Origin: Ramlibacter sp.
GTDB lineage: Bacteria > Pseudomonadota > Gammaproteobacteria > Burkholderiales > Burkholderiaceae_C
Direction of reading: 5' to 3'
Assembly: GCA_013815685.1 (NCBI GenBank)
Contig: JACDFR010000010.1
Coordinates: 1 to 64,000, forward strand
Length of the DNA stretch: 64,000 bases
The notes under the pieces were generated by a model, which saw only the letters and a list, made by a program, of their open reading frames with translations, was not told the DNA's origin and did no database searches. This document shows, in pieces, positions 18,797 through 26,783 of this stretch (the stretch's first letter is position 1; the number at the start of each line of letters is the position of its first letter). The position numbers and the translations under genes are program-made.

Positions 18797-19263
18797 GATC
18801 CTGCTGGATGCTGCGTGTCTTTCACATCGAGACGGGAGCGCTCGTCGCTTGCGACGCCCGCTGGGACGGGCGGAATTGGCAGCGCGGCGAGACGTTCACC
18901 TTCCTCTATCGGAGCCGTCGCCATCAATACTTCCAGTTGCGCGCCGTGCGCACCTGGTGCGTCGTCACCCCGGAGCAGGCGAGAGCGCTCTACGAGCGGC
19001 TACCCGAGAAGGTGATGTCCCTTCAGGAGGCGTTCGAGGCCGAGCCCGAGTTCGAGGTGCTCCCTCGCGGCCGGGACGACGACGAGGACATGCGCGACTA
19101 TAAGGTGGTGAGGAACGGCGATTGGTACTTCTCGCTCTGTCTGGAGTACCAGGCGCTGCCCGCCGGCTGGCGCCCCATCGGGTTTGCGGGCACCAAGCAA
19201 GCCTGTCTTGACTTCATCAGGCGCAACTGCGTCTTTGGTGCTCCAAATCCGAGGATTCCCTAA
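18793..19263 (+). CDS. MbtH-like protein with unusual N-terminal domain
   Basis: The 156-residue protein has a C-terminal part (about residues 105-150) resembling MbtH proteins, the small partners that activate adenylation domains: DYKVVRNGDWYFSLCLEYQA, LPAGWRPIGFAGTK and ACLDFI. The invariant SLWP is altered to SLCL, and the usual WTDMRP tail is replaced. MbtH proteins are normally about 70 residues, so the first 100 residues are an extra domain I do not recognise (RHQYFQLRAVRTWCVVTPEQ region). GTG 18793 overlaps the NRPS stop and has GGAG 7 bases upstream; ATG 18808 is the alternative. Confidence 0.75.
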   Translation: MRSCWMLRVFHIETGALVACDARWDGRNWQRGETFTFLYRSRRHQYFQLRAVRTWCVVTPEQARALYERLPEKVMSLQEAFEAEPEFEVLPRGRDDDEDMRDYKVVRNGDWYFSLCLEYQALPAGWRPIGFAGTKQACLDFIRRNCVFGAPNPRIP

Positions 19264-19264
19264 C

Positions 19265-20467
19265 ATGTTCGACGCAGCGTTCATCGCGAACCCCTACCTG
19301 ACGTACGAGCGGCTCCGTGCGACCGGGCCGATTCACTGGGTGGACGGATTTCGTTGGGGCGGCTCGTGGCTCATCCCGCACCACGAAGCCGTCCTGGCCG
19401 GTCTGCGGGATCAGCGCCTGTCCAGTCAGCGCAGCCGCACCTGGACGGCGGACCTGCCCGCCGAAGTCCAGGGCGAGTTCGAGGCCTTCAATCGAACGTA
19501 CCCGCACTGGATGCTGTTCCTCGATCGACCCCGACACACCCGATTGCGGGCGCTGCTCAACAAGAGCTTCACGCGTCGCATGGTCGACAGCCTGCGGCCG
19601 CTCATCCAGCAGACCGTGGACGGCCTGCTCGCTGGTGTGATCGAGTCCGGCAGGATGGAGTTCATCGGTGACTTCGCACACCCGATGCCCGTCGCCGTGA
19701 TCGCCGATCTGATGGGGGTGCCGCCCGAGGATCAGCGCACCTTCAAGAAGTGGTCCTACGACTTCGCCGCGTTCTTCGGGAGCGGTCGGGCGACGCTTGA
19801 GCAGGCGCGCTCCGGCAAGGACGGCTTCATGGCCATCACGGACTACTTCCGCTCCAAGGTCTCGGAACGGCAGCGCAAGCCGGGCAACGATCTGATCAGC
19901 CTGCTGCTGCACGCCGAGGTAGGAGGCGATCGGCTGACGACGGAGGAGGTGCTGGCCCAGTGCTCGCTGCTGCTGGCCGGGGGCCACGAGACGACGCGCA
20001 ACCTGCTCGGCAGCGCCCTGCTGAACCTGCTCCGCAATCCGGAGCAGCTCGAGCTGCTGAAGCGAGAGCCATCGCTGCTGCCCGGCGCCGTGCAGGAGGT
20101 CGCGCGATACGAGAGCCCGGTCCAACTGCTCAGCCGGGTCGCCTCAGAAGACGTCGAGATGCACGGGCAGACCGTCAGGAAGGGGCAGACCATCATTCTT
20201 CTGGTCGGCTCAGCCAACCGGGACCCAGCACAGTTTACGAATCCGGACACTCTCGATATCACCAGGGACGCAGGGGACTCCCTGGCATTTGGCCAGGGGC
20301 CCCACTTCTGTCTGGGTCAGATGCTCGCTTCCGCCGAGGTCGAGCTCGCGCTGTGGGCGGTGCTGACGCGCCTGCGAGACCTGCGCCTCGCCGAACGAGA
20401 GCTGGTGTGGACGGCCAACCCGACGCTGCGGGGGCTGACTGCCCTGCAAGTGGAGTTCAGTGCTTAG
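19265..20467 (+). CDS. Cytochrome P450, tailoring enzyme of the NRPS cluster
   Basis: The 400-residue soluble bacterial P450 has the I-helix oxygen-binding motif LLAGGHETTRN, the K-helix EVARYESPVQ (ExxR), and the heme loop FGQGPHFCLGQ with Cys349. It would hydroxylate or oxidatively couple the peptide or a carrier-bound amino acid, and needs ferredoxin partners that are not encoded here. The start lies one base after the MbtH stop, so NRPS, MbtH and P450 form one transcript. Its 3' end overlaps the convergent MFS gene by 4 bases. Confidence 0.95.
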   Translation: MFDAAFIANPYLTYERLRATGPIHWVDGFRWGGSWLIPHHEAVLAGLRDQRLSSQRSRTWTADLPAEVQGEFEAFNRTYPHWMLFLDRPRHTRLRALLNKSFTRRMVDSLRPLIQQTVDGLLAGVIESGRMEFIGDFAHPMPVAVIADLMGVPPEDQRTFKKWSYDFAAFFGSGRATLEQARSGKDGFMAITDYFRSKVSERQRKPGNDLISLLLHAEVGGDRLTTEEVLAQCSLLLAGGHETTRNLLGSALLNLLRNPEQLELLKREPSLLPGAVQEVARYESPVQLLSRVASEDVEMHGQTVRKGQTIILLVGSANRDPAQFTNPDTLDITRDAGDSLAFGQGPHFCLGQMLASAEVELALWAVLTRLRDLRLAERELVWTANPTLRGLTALQVEFSA

Positions 20468-21648
20468 CGGCTCACGCGCGCTGGAGCCGGGGCGCCGATG
20501 GGGACGCTCCAGGTGACGGCAGAGGCCAGCAACGCGAGCGTCGCCGCACCCAGGATGGAGGCGCTGTAGCTGCCCGTGGCGTCGTAGGCAGCGCCTGCCA
20601 GGGTCGGGCCGAACAGCGTGCCGATGCCCGCTGCGGTGTAGATGAAGCCGATGATGCCCGCCACCGATCTTGCGCCGAACAGATCCATGACCACCGAGGG
20701 GAACGCGGCGACGTAGCCGCCGAACGCCAGGCCGAACCCGACCGCCATCAGCGCCAGGGCCAGCCAGCTGGTAGAGGCCCACCAGAACATCAGCATCGAG
20801 GCCATCATCAGCTGCATGAGCGCGAGCGAGCGCATCCGGCCAAGGCGATCCGCGACCACGCCGATCAACACCCGTCCTAAGAGCCCACCCAACCCGATGA
20901 GGCTGACCAGCAAGACACCGAAGGATTCGGGATGACCGGCATCCACCGCGTAGCGACCCAGGTGAACCATCGGCACGAACCCACCGAACCCCGAGAGCCC
21001 CGTTGCCAGGTAGAGCATCCAGAAGGTACGGGTGCTCATGGCGTCGCCCAACGACAATCCTTGAGAGGTGGTGGTGGCAGTCGACGGTGCGTTGCGGATC
21101 GCCGCCGCCGCCGCCCCGCCCAGGACCAGCGCGACGATGGAGAGCGCCAGGTAGGCGCCGCGCCAGCCGAGCTCGTCGATCGCCCAGGCGACCAGCGGCG
21201 GAGCGATCAGGTTGCCGAACCCAATCCCGGAGACGGCGAGCCCCGAGGCAAAGACCCGCTGCTTGTCGAACCACGGCTGCACCGCGCCCACGGACGGCGA
21301 GTACGTCAGCCCGATGCCGATGCCCAGTCCGATCGAGTACGTGACGTAGAGCATTTCGATGGACCGCGCAAAGCTTGCCGCCGCCAGGCCCACAGCCAGG
21401 CACGCGACGCCCACGAGCGCCACTCGGCGCGTACCGAAGCGGTCGGCCAGCACTCCGCCCGGCGCGCCGAGGACGAAGTAGAGGCTAGCCGACAGCGCGA
21501 AGACGAGGGACACGTCCGCACGAGCTGCACCGAACTCAGCCTCGAACGCACCGAAAAATACGGGAAACGAGTATGCGGCTCCAAACCCGACGAACATCAG
21601 GGTGAAGGCGCAGAGCACCACCACCCACCGGAAAGAACGAGCGTTCAT
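20464..21648 (-). CDS. MFS transporter (oxalate/monocarboxylate-type), probable product exporter
   Basis: The 394-residue protein has about 12 membrane segments and major-facilitator loops such as GAPGGVLADRFGTRR and LGRVLIGVVADRLGRMRS. Its overall type is the oxalate/formate-monocarboxylate group (FVGFGAAYSFPVFFGAFEAE, SYSASILGAA). It is the only gene of the NRPS block on the minus strand, divergent from the AGE gene and sharing an intergenic region that contains the repeated leader element. Export of, or resistance to, the peptide is the likely role, or precursor uptake. Confidence 0.88.
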   Translation of the reverse strand: MNARSFRWVVVLCAFTLMFVGFGAAYSFPVFFGAFEAEFGAARADVSLVFALSASLYFVLGAPGGVLADRFGTRRVALVGVACLAVGLAAASFARSIEMLYVTYSIGLGIGIGLTYSPSVGAVQPWFDKQRVFASGLAVSGIGFGNLIAPPLVAWAIDELGWRGAYLALSIVALVLGGAAAAAIRNAPSTATTTSQGLSLGDAMSTRTFWMLYLATGLSGFGGFVPMVHLGRYAVDAGHPESFGVLLVSLIGLGGLLGRVLIGVVADRLGRMRSLALMQLMMASMLMFWWASTSWLALALMAVGFGLAFGGYVAAFPSVVMDLFGARSVAGIIGFIYTAAGIGTLFGPTLAGAAYDATGSYSASILGAATLALLASAVTWSVPIGAPAPARVSR

Positions 21649-21710
21649 TGGCTGCGGCCTTGTGTCCAGCTTTCTTCCAAATTATACTTTTTACTGCTGA
21701 CCGGACATAG

Positions 21711-21778
21711 ATGAGCAAAATTGATCTCAATTTCGCAGGGCTGAGCAGAACGTGAAAATCGCCGCGCCATGGTTGCGA
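21711..21778 (-). promoter_or_regulatory. Shared leader element, copy 2 (upstream of MFS gene)
   Basis: Read on the minus strand, this is a near-copy of the NRPS leader at 11671-11735 (CATGGCGCGGCGATTTTCAC followed by CCTGCGAAATTGAGATCAAT). It ends about 60 bases upstream of the MFS start. Its 3' half forms an inverted repeat with 21878-21910. Confidence 0.6.
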
Positions 21779-21877
21779 CTGCGTCTGGATGCCCCGTCTC
21801 TACAGACCGAGCTTGGCGAGATGCACGCGGACCCGTCGCACGTTGGGCTGCCCCGGCCGTCCGGCGTTCCACGTCGA

Positions 21878-21910
21878 CCCCTGCGAAATCGAGATTGATC
21901 TTGCTCACAC
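21878..21910 (+). promoter_or_regulatory. Shared leader element, 3' half, copy 3 (AGE gene start)
   Basis: CCCCTGCGAAATCGAGATTG followed by ATCTTGCTCAC repeats the 3' half of copies 1 and 2. As in copy 1, it carries a GAGAT ribosome site and places a TTG start where copy 1 has its ATG. It is inverted relative to copy 2, about 130 bases away. Confidence 0.55.
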
Positions 21911-23274
21911 CCGAAACCGCTTTCCTCACGCACCTCGACCACCCCGCGACCTTCAAGGAACACATTGAGCGAGACCTCAAGGCGTTCTGGTGCCGGGTCG
22001 GGGCCGCCGGAACGCCCCCGGGAAACTTTCCGTCCTATCTGTGCGACGACGGCACACCCATGACACACGAGCAGATCGTGGAGCGGACCGCGGGGGAGCC
22101 TTCGTGGATCCGCGACTACGCGCGCTTCGAGTATTGCAGAACCCGCTCTCGAAACCTGTTCGGCCTGTGCGCGATCTTTCACGCCACCGGAGATCGGCGG
22201 GTGCTTGGGCTCATGCGCCAGACGATGGCCTTCATCCGGGACCGCGTGCTTCGCCCGGATGGCACTTTCGTTCACGCCTGGGACCGGACGACCGGCGCCG
22301 ATCACGAGGACGACCCGAACAGCCAGGAATTCGCGCTGCTGATGCAGGGGTTCGCGTTCTACTTCTTCCTCACTCGCGATCCGGGGGTGCTGGAGGACAT
22401 ATGGGCGCTGTTTGGTCGCCTCGATCGGGAATACCGATGTCCCCTTGACCCGTTCCTCTTCACCTGGGCTCCCGCCAGCAGGGGCGAAGAGCGGCGCGAC
22501 CTGCGCGGCGTGCTCGATCATCTGAACTCGTACATGCTGCTGCTCTCGCCCGTGCTGCCCACAGGCTCTTTCGCCGCCCACATTCGCGGGCACGTCGACG
22601 CCATGTGGCGGCACTTCTACGAGGAGCAGACCGGCCAGTTCCGGCTCACCTGCCGCGCCGACGGCAGACCGGAGGCCGCCCACACAGACTGCGGGCACAC
22701 CGTCAAGGCGTTCTGGGTCACCTATCTCGCGGGCAAGCAGCTCGGAGACTCTTCGCTGATCGACCTCGCCCGGGCAGGGCTCGCACGCATCGCGCAGCGG
22801 GCCTTCATGTCCGACCACGGGGGCTGGTGCATCAACTTCTGGCCGGATGGGACGCCCATCGAGGAGTTCGAGTGGTGGTCCTACGCGCTGTTCGACCAGG
22901 CGCTCGCCACCTTGTCCTTGGAGGAGCCCGGGTGGTCGGGCATGCTGAACAAAGCCTACGGCACGTGGTTCTCGAAGCTCGTCGACCACCGACACGGAGA
23001 GGTTTTCCACAACGTCGTCGACATCAAGGCCCGACATGTCCGGTATCCCAAGGTGCACTTGTGGAAGGACGCCTACCATAGCTGTGAACATGCGTTGATC
23101 GGCTACTTAACGAGCAGTCCGAGCGACGAGAGGGCGGTATACTTCGCGATAGAGGGCCCGTCGACGACCGAGCTTCGCCCGTACCTTTTTCGAGGGGAGG
23201 TCGTCAATAGTCACGAGACCGGGGCAGGATCCGAGACGGTCCAACAGATACTCTTTCGGAACATCCGCTGCTGA
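21901..23274 (+). CDS. AGE-superfamily (alpha/alpha)6-barrel protein
   Basis: The roughly 457-residue protein resembles N-acylglucosamine 2-epimerase/mannose isomerase-type barrels: RTRSRNLFGLCAIFHATGD, DCGHTVKAFW, GGWCINFWPDGTPIEEFEWW and the C-terminal LWKDAYHSCEHALIGYL, which matches the family's WKxxYH helix. These enzymes epimerise or isomerise sugars; some relatives act on glycan uronates. Why such an enzyme sits in an NRPS cluster is unclear; a sugar-derived precursor or tailoring is possible. A TTG start at 21901 is chosen because GAGAT lies at the right distance and the leader aligns with that of the NRPS gene. Confidence 0.72.
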   Translation: MLTPETAFLTHLDHPATFKEHIERDLKAFWCRVGAAGTPPGNFPSYLCDDGTPMTHEQIVERTAGEPSWIRDYARFEYCRTRSRNLFGLCAIFHATGDRRVLGLMRQTMAFIRDRVLRPDGTFVHAWDRTTGADHEDDPNSQEFALLMQGFAFYFFLTRDPGVLEDIWALFGRLDREYRCPLDPFLFTWAPASRGEERRDLRGVLDHLNSYMLLLSPVLPTGSFAAHIRGHVDAMWRHFYEEQTGQFRLTCRADGRPEAAHTDCGHTVKAFWVTYLAGKQLGDSSLIDLARAGLARIAQRAFMSDHGGWCINFWPDGTPIEEFEWWSYALFDQALATLSLEEPGWSGMLNKAYGTWFSKLVDHRHGEVFHNVVDIKARHVRYPKVHLWKDAYHSCEHALIGYLTSSPSDERAVYFAIEGPSTTELRPYLFRGEVVNSHETGAGSETVQQILFRNIRC

Positions 23275-23291
23275 AGGGTGAGGAACGTCGA

Positions 23292-23867
23292 ATGCCTGGT
23301 GCGCAACGAAAAGTCGCAGTTCTCCTGGAACACCACTTCGAGGCCGATCTGGAACGGATGAGAGATCGGTTCTCCAGATCCGGGATCGTATTGGACTGCG
23401 TGTCGCACCTGTGGGGCCTGGACAGCCTACGGTTCCACGATCTCGACTTTCAAACCTCGGTCGACGTGGGCCTCGAGATCGAGAACGTCGACATGGCCGA
23501 TTACCGCGCCGTCCTGATCCCGGACGGCTACGCCGCGGACAGGCTGCGATACCAGAACGAGTTCTCGGCGGTCAACACCGCTCCCGCGACGCGCTTCGTG
23601 CGCGCGGCGCTCGAACGCGGCCTCGTCCTCGGTGTCTCCGGCTTCGGCATCTGGCTGCTCACCGTCGCTCCGGACCTGCTCCGCGGCAAGCGCATCACAA
23701 CCCGACCCGAGGCCGCCGCGGACGCCCGGAACGCAGGCGCCACGATCGTGGACGGCATCCCCGCCGTGTGGGTCCACGACAACCTCGTGACGAGCGTTGG
23801 AGCCAGCGCCACCGACGCCTTCGTGGATCGGATCATCGAACGAATTTCAGCCCAGGATCGGCCATGA
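23292..23867 (+). CDS. DJ-1/PfpI-family protein lacking the nucleophilic cysteine
   Basis: 191 residues with a DJ-1/PfpI glutamine-amidotransferase-like fold: KVAVLLEHHFEADLE, YRAVLIPDGYAADRLR, and the nucleophile elbow region LGVSGFGIWLLTVAPDLLRG followed by KRITT. Aligned to its neighbour, the catalytic Cys position is Gly117, so the usual cysteine chemistry is impossible. A GGTGAGGAA ribosome site precedes the ATG. The end overlaps the next gene by ATGA. It may be a pseudoenzyme partner of the second DJ-1 protein. Confidence 0.82.
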   Translation: MPGAQRKVAVLLEHHFEADLERMRDRFSRSGIVLDCVSHLWGLDSLRFHDLDFQTSVDVGLEIENVDMADYRAVLIPDGYAADRLRYQNEFSAVNTAPATRFVRAALERGLVLGVSGFGIWLLTVAPDLLRGKRITTRPEAAADARNAGATIVDGIPAVWVHDNLVTSVGASATDAFVDRIIERISAQDRP

Positions 23868-24469
23868 CCAGGAAGCGAACCCATCGAGTCGTGGTGCTCA
23901 CGGGCCCGCAGTTCGACGACGTGGAGCACTTCGAGATCGTGCAGTACTTCGCCAATCGTGGATACTACCCGGATGTCGTGAGCGATCTCCGGGGTGAACC
24001 CTCGGCGCAGTTCCACGGCAACGATCCCGACAAGCTCGGGCGTCAGATCACCGTGAAGCGCGACGTGCGCCAGGTGAACCTCGATGACTACGACGGTGTC
24101 GTCGTGGTCGGCGGGTACTGTACGGCCTACCTCCGCGTGCCGGATGACCCGGGCAGCGGGGAAGAGTCCGCCTCGGTGCAGCTCGTGCGAGCGGGGATGG
24201 AGACCGCAGAGATGGTGGTGGGCATCCACTGCCACAGCTTGTGGCTGCTCACCGGCGCGCAGGATCTCCTCCGAGGCAGGCGGGTGACAACCAACCACAA
24301 CGTGGTCTGGGACGCCCTCAACGCCGGCGCCGACGTGCAGTTCACCGAGGACGGCACACGGACGCTGGACGTGTGCGTGGACGGCCTGCTGGTCACGGGC
24401 CGGGAGCGCACGTCCACCCACGCGTTCTGCGACGCAGTCTTTACCCTGCTGGAGCGCGAGAAGCGCTGA
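23864..24469 (+). CDS. DJ-1/PfpI-family protein with intact cysteine
   Basis: 201 residues, homologous to the preceding protein: RVVVLTGPQFDDVEHFEIVQ, YDGVVVVGGYCTAYLR, and the elbow VVGIHCHSLWLLTGAQDLLR with Cys123. DJ-1/PfpI members include proteases, glyoxalases and isocyanide hydratases, so the reaction cannot be read from sequence. Start overlap (ATGA) with its paralogue implies coupled translation and probably a heteromeric complex. Confidence 0.85.
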   Translation: MTRKRTHRVVVLTGPQFDDVEHFEIVQYFANRGYYPDVVSDLRGEPSAQFHGNDPDKLGRQITVKRDVRQVNLDDYDGVVVVGGYCTAYLRVPDDPGSGEESASVQLVRAGMETAEMVVGIHCHSLWLLTGAQDLLRGRRVTTNHNVVWDALNAGADVQFTEDGTRTLDVCVDGLLVTGRERTSTHAFCDAVFTLLEREKR

Positions 24470-24484
24470 CCCCAAGAGGCCGCA

Positions 24485-25291
24485 ATGCTCAAGCCAGACA
24501 CCCCCCATTCGGTCATCGCCGAGGCTGCGGATCGGCTGCAACAGGCCGTCCGCACGGCCACGCCGATCGCACCCATGCGAGATCTGATCGACAAGAGCGA
24601 CGTCACCACCGGGTACGCGATCCAGGCGCTCGTGACGGCCAGGGAGCGCGCGGCCGGCAGGCGGATCTGCGGCCGGAAGATCGGGCTCACCTCGCTCTCG
24701 GTGCAACGCCAGATGGGCGTATTCGAGCCGGACTACGGCGCCCTGTTCGCCGACACCGAGTTCGGCTCCAACCAGGAGATCCCCTATACGGGGCTCATCC
24801 ACCCGCGCTGCGAGGCGGAGGTGGCTCTGGTGCTGGACAGAGACATCCGACACGAGATGCCGACCTTCAGCGACATCGTCCGGGCGACGGCGTACGTGAC
24901 GCCGGCGATCGAGGTGGTGGACAGCCGGATCGTGAACTGGGAGCACGCCTTGTCCGATACGATCGCCGACAGCGCCGCGGCGCGGTACTACGTCGTCGGA
25001 GACGTGCAGCGCAGGCTCGTCGACTGCGATCTGCCCGCCGTGAAGATGCAGCTGCGCCGCAATGGCGAGGAGGCCTCGCACGGCCAAGGCCTCGACTGCA
25101 TGGGACATCCGCTCAACGCGGCCGTGTGGCTCATTCGGAAGATGCGCGAGCAGGGGTTGGAGTTGTTGGCGGGAGACGTCATCCTGACGGGCGCGCTCGG
25201 GCCGATGGTCCCTGTATTTGCTGGCGATGCCATTTCAGTCGCCATCGAAGGGCTCGGCACGGTGAGCGCCCGATTCTCCGCCCCCACCTGA
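24485..25291 (+). CDS. 2-keto-4-pentenoate hydratase/fumarylacetoacetase-fold protein
   Basis: The 268-residue protein matches the MhpD group: GRKIGLTSLSVQRQMGVFEP, DYGALFADTEF, metal-binding region HPRCEAEVALVLDRDI, AIEVVDSRI and the C-terminal LLAGDVILTGALGPMVPVFA. Relatives hydrate or decarboxylate 2-oxo acids formed in aromatic degradation. Here no meta-cleavage genes are adjacent, so it probably acts on a keto-acid intermediate together with the aminotransferase encoded next. It starts 15 bases after the second DJ-1 gene. Confidence 0.85.
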   Translation: MLKPDTPHSVIAEAADRLQQAVRTATPIAPMRDLIDKSDVTTGYAIQALVTARERAAGRRICGRKIGLTSLSVQRQMGVFEPDYGALFADTEFGSNQEIPYTGLIHPRCEAEVALVLDRDIRHEMPTFSDIVRATAYVTPAIEVVDSRIVNWEHALSDTIADSAAARYYVVGDVQRRLVDCDLPAVKMQLRRNGEEASHGQGLDCMGHPLNAAVWLIRKMREQGLELLAGDVILTGALGPMVPVFAGDAISVAIEGLGTVSARFSAPT

Positions 25292-25303
25292 AAAGAATAC
25301 GAC

Positions 25304-26461
25304 ATGCCCAGGTTTCCATCCAGCTCGCCGCACGTGGGTCTCATGAAGGGAGCGATCTTCGCGCCGCCCCCGGCCACTTTGGCCCCCACAGGGGAGTCCT
25401 ATCCGCTCAATGTCGGTGACACGTGGATGGATCCTCCCATAGGCACTCGCATGGAGGATCTCCGGACCGCGGATTGGCCCGGACTCCATCAGTACGCTCC
25501 GACGCAGGGTCGGCCGGATCTGCTGGCCGCGATCGCTGCCCGGGTCTCTGCGCGCAGTGGTCTGCCCGTGGATGTCTCCAACGTGCTGGTCACGGCGAGC
25601 GGCACGATCGGCTGGTCGGCGATCGTCGCCACCATCATGGATCCCGGCGAGGAGATCATCGTCCTGTCGCCGAACTGGCCGCTCGTGAGCGGTGCGATTC
25701 GCGCCTGCAAGGGGACGCCGCGGCAGGTCCCGTTCATGGGAGTCCACGATCCGGAGACCGCCATCGCGCTGGTCGCCCCACACCTGACGGAGCGCACGGT
25801 GGCGCTCTACTTCAACACCCCGAACAACCCGTCCGGCGCAGTGCTCACGCGGCCGATCCTCCAGGCACTCGTGTCGTGGGCGGCGAAGAACGATCTGTGG
25901 GTGATCGCCGACGACGTCTACGAAGAACTTCAGTACCAGGGAGAGCACGTCCCCGCGCGGACGCTTGCTCCCGACCGGACCATCAGCCTGCATTCGTTCA
26001 CCAAGGCGTACGGAATGGCGGGGAACCGCGTCGGGTACATCGTCGGCCCCAGCGAGATCATCGCCGCCGTCCACAAGGTGACGACCCACATCTTCTACAG
26101 CTCACCGACGGCGGGCCAGATCGCGGCGCTGCGCGTGCTCGGCCCCGTGGGCGACGACTGGGTCGCGGCGGCGCGCAGGACGTACTGGGATGTCGCGCAG
26201 CGATGCGCCTCCATCCTCGGCGTCTCTCCTCCGGATGGCGGCGCGTTCCTGTTTCTGGACGTGGAGGACGATCTGGCGCGTAACTTTTCGGACAGTGGAC
26301 TGCAGGGCCTGATGCACCGATGCGCCGAGCGGCGTCTGTATGTCACGCCGGGAACGAGCTTCGGTCCCTTCCCGACGCACATCCGGGTCAGCTTCACCTC
26401 TGCCCCGCCCGAAGTCGTGGAGCGGGGGGTGCGGATCCTCGCGGAAGTGCTGGGCCGATGA
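25304..26461 (+). CDS. PLP-dependent class I/II aminotransferase
   Basis: A 385-residue fold-type I aminotransferase. Visible motifs are YAPTQGRPDLLAAIAARVSA, the substrate/PLP loop NTPNNPSGAVLTR, the cofactor Asp in VIADDVYEEL, the Schiff-base lysine in HSFTKAYGMAGNRVGY, and the C-terminal Arg in HIRVSFTS. It would interconvert an amino acid and its 2-oxo acid, probably to make a nonstandard building block. The ATG at 25304 has only a weak ribosome site. Its stop overlaps the next start as ATGA. Confidence 0.93.
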   Translation: MPRFPSSSPHVGLMKGAIFAPPPATLAPTGESYPLNVGDTWMDPPIGTRMEDLRTADWPGLHQYAPTQGRPDLLAAIAARVSARSGLPVDVSNVLVTASGTIGWSAIVATIMDPGEEIIVLSPNWPLVSGAIRACKGTPRQVPFMGVHDPETAIALVAPHLTERTVALYFNTPNNPSGAVLTRPILQALVSWAAKNDLWVIADDVYEELQYQGEHVPARTLAPDRTISLHSFTKAYGMAGNRVGYIVGPSEIIAAVHKVTTHIFYSSPTAGQIAALRVLGPVGDDWVAAARRTYWDVAQRCASILGVSPPDGGAFLFLDVEDDLARNFSDSGLQGLMHRCAERRLYVTPGTSFGPFPTHIRVSFTSAPPEVVERGVRILAEVLGR

Positions 26462-26781
26462 GCGACCTTGTACACCGGCTGACGAACGAACAGACAGTCG
26501 AAGTCGTCGTTCCGTTCGGGGACGCGCTCGAGCAGCTGAAGGCTGCGGTGGATCGCGGCTACGTTCACGTCCGCTTCACCGGCACCCGCGGCGGAACGCG
26601 GCTCGGGGTGCGGATGGATCCGAGCCGCAGCCACACGTCAGGCATCGACTGGCAGAGCGGCCAGGGAGGGCTCGACATCGTGGGTCAGCTGATCCTCGAC
26701 GATGTACCGGTGCGGTGCTGCGCGAGCATCGACGTTTCCACGCTCCGCGGTGTCGGCCGGCTCGAGATCGTTGGACGATGA
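26458..26781 (+). CDS. Small protein of unknown function (107 residues)
   Basis: I do not recognise a family. It is hydrophilic, begins MSDLVHRLTNEQTVEVVVPF, and has a Gly/Arg-rich centre (RFTGTRGGTRLGVRMDPSRS) with a beta-rich C-terminus ending LRGVGRLEIVGR. There is no signal peptide, membrane segment or cysteine motif beyond a CC pair. Start and stop are tightly packed between aminotransferase (ATGA overlap) and methyltransferase (2 bases), and it uses the same codon style, so it is probably translated and belongs to the pathway. Confidence 0.72.
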   Translation: MSDLVHRLTNEQTVEVVVPFGDALEQLKAAVDRGYVHVRFTGTRGGTRLGVRMDPSRSHTSGIDWQSGQGGLDIVGQLILDDVPVRCCASIDVSTLRGVGRLEIVGR

Positions 26782-26783
26782 AA

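Noticed and set aside
21536..21730. Minus-strand frame running from shared leader copy 2 into the MFS gene start
   Set aside because: Possible TTG- or ATG-started leader peptide, but the translation looks random and continues out of frame over the MFS gene; not supported as a gene.
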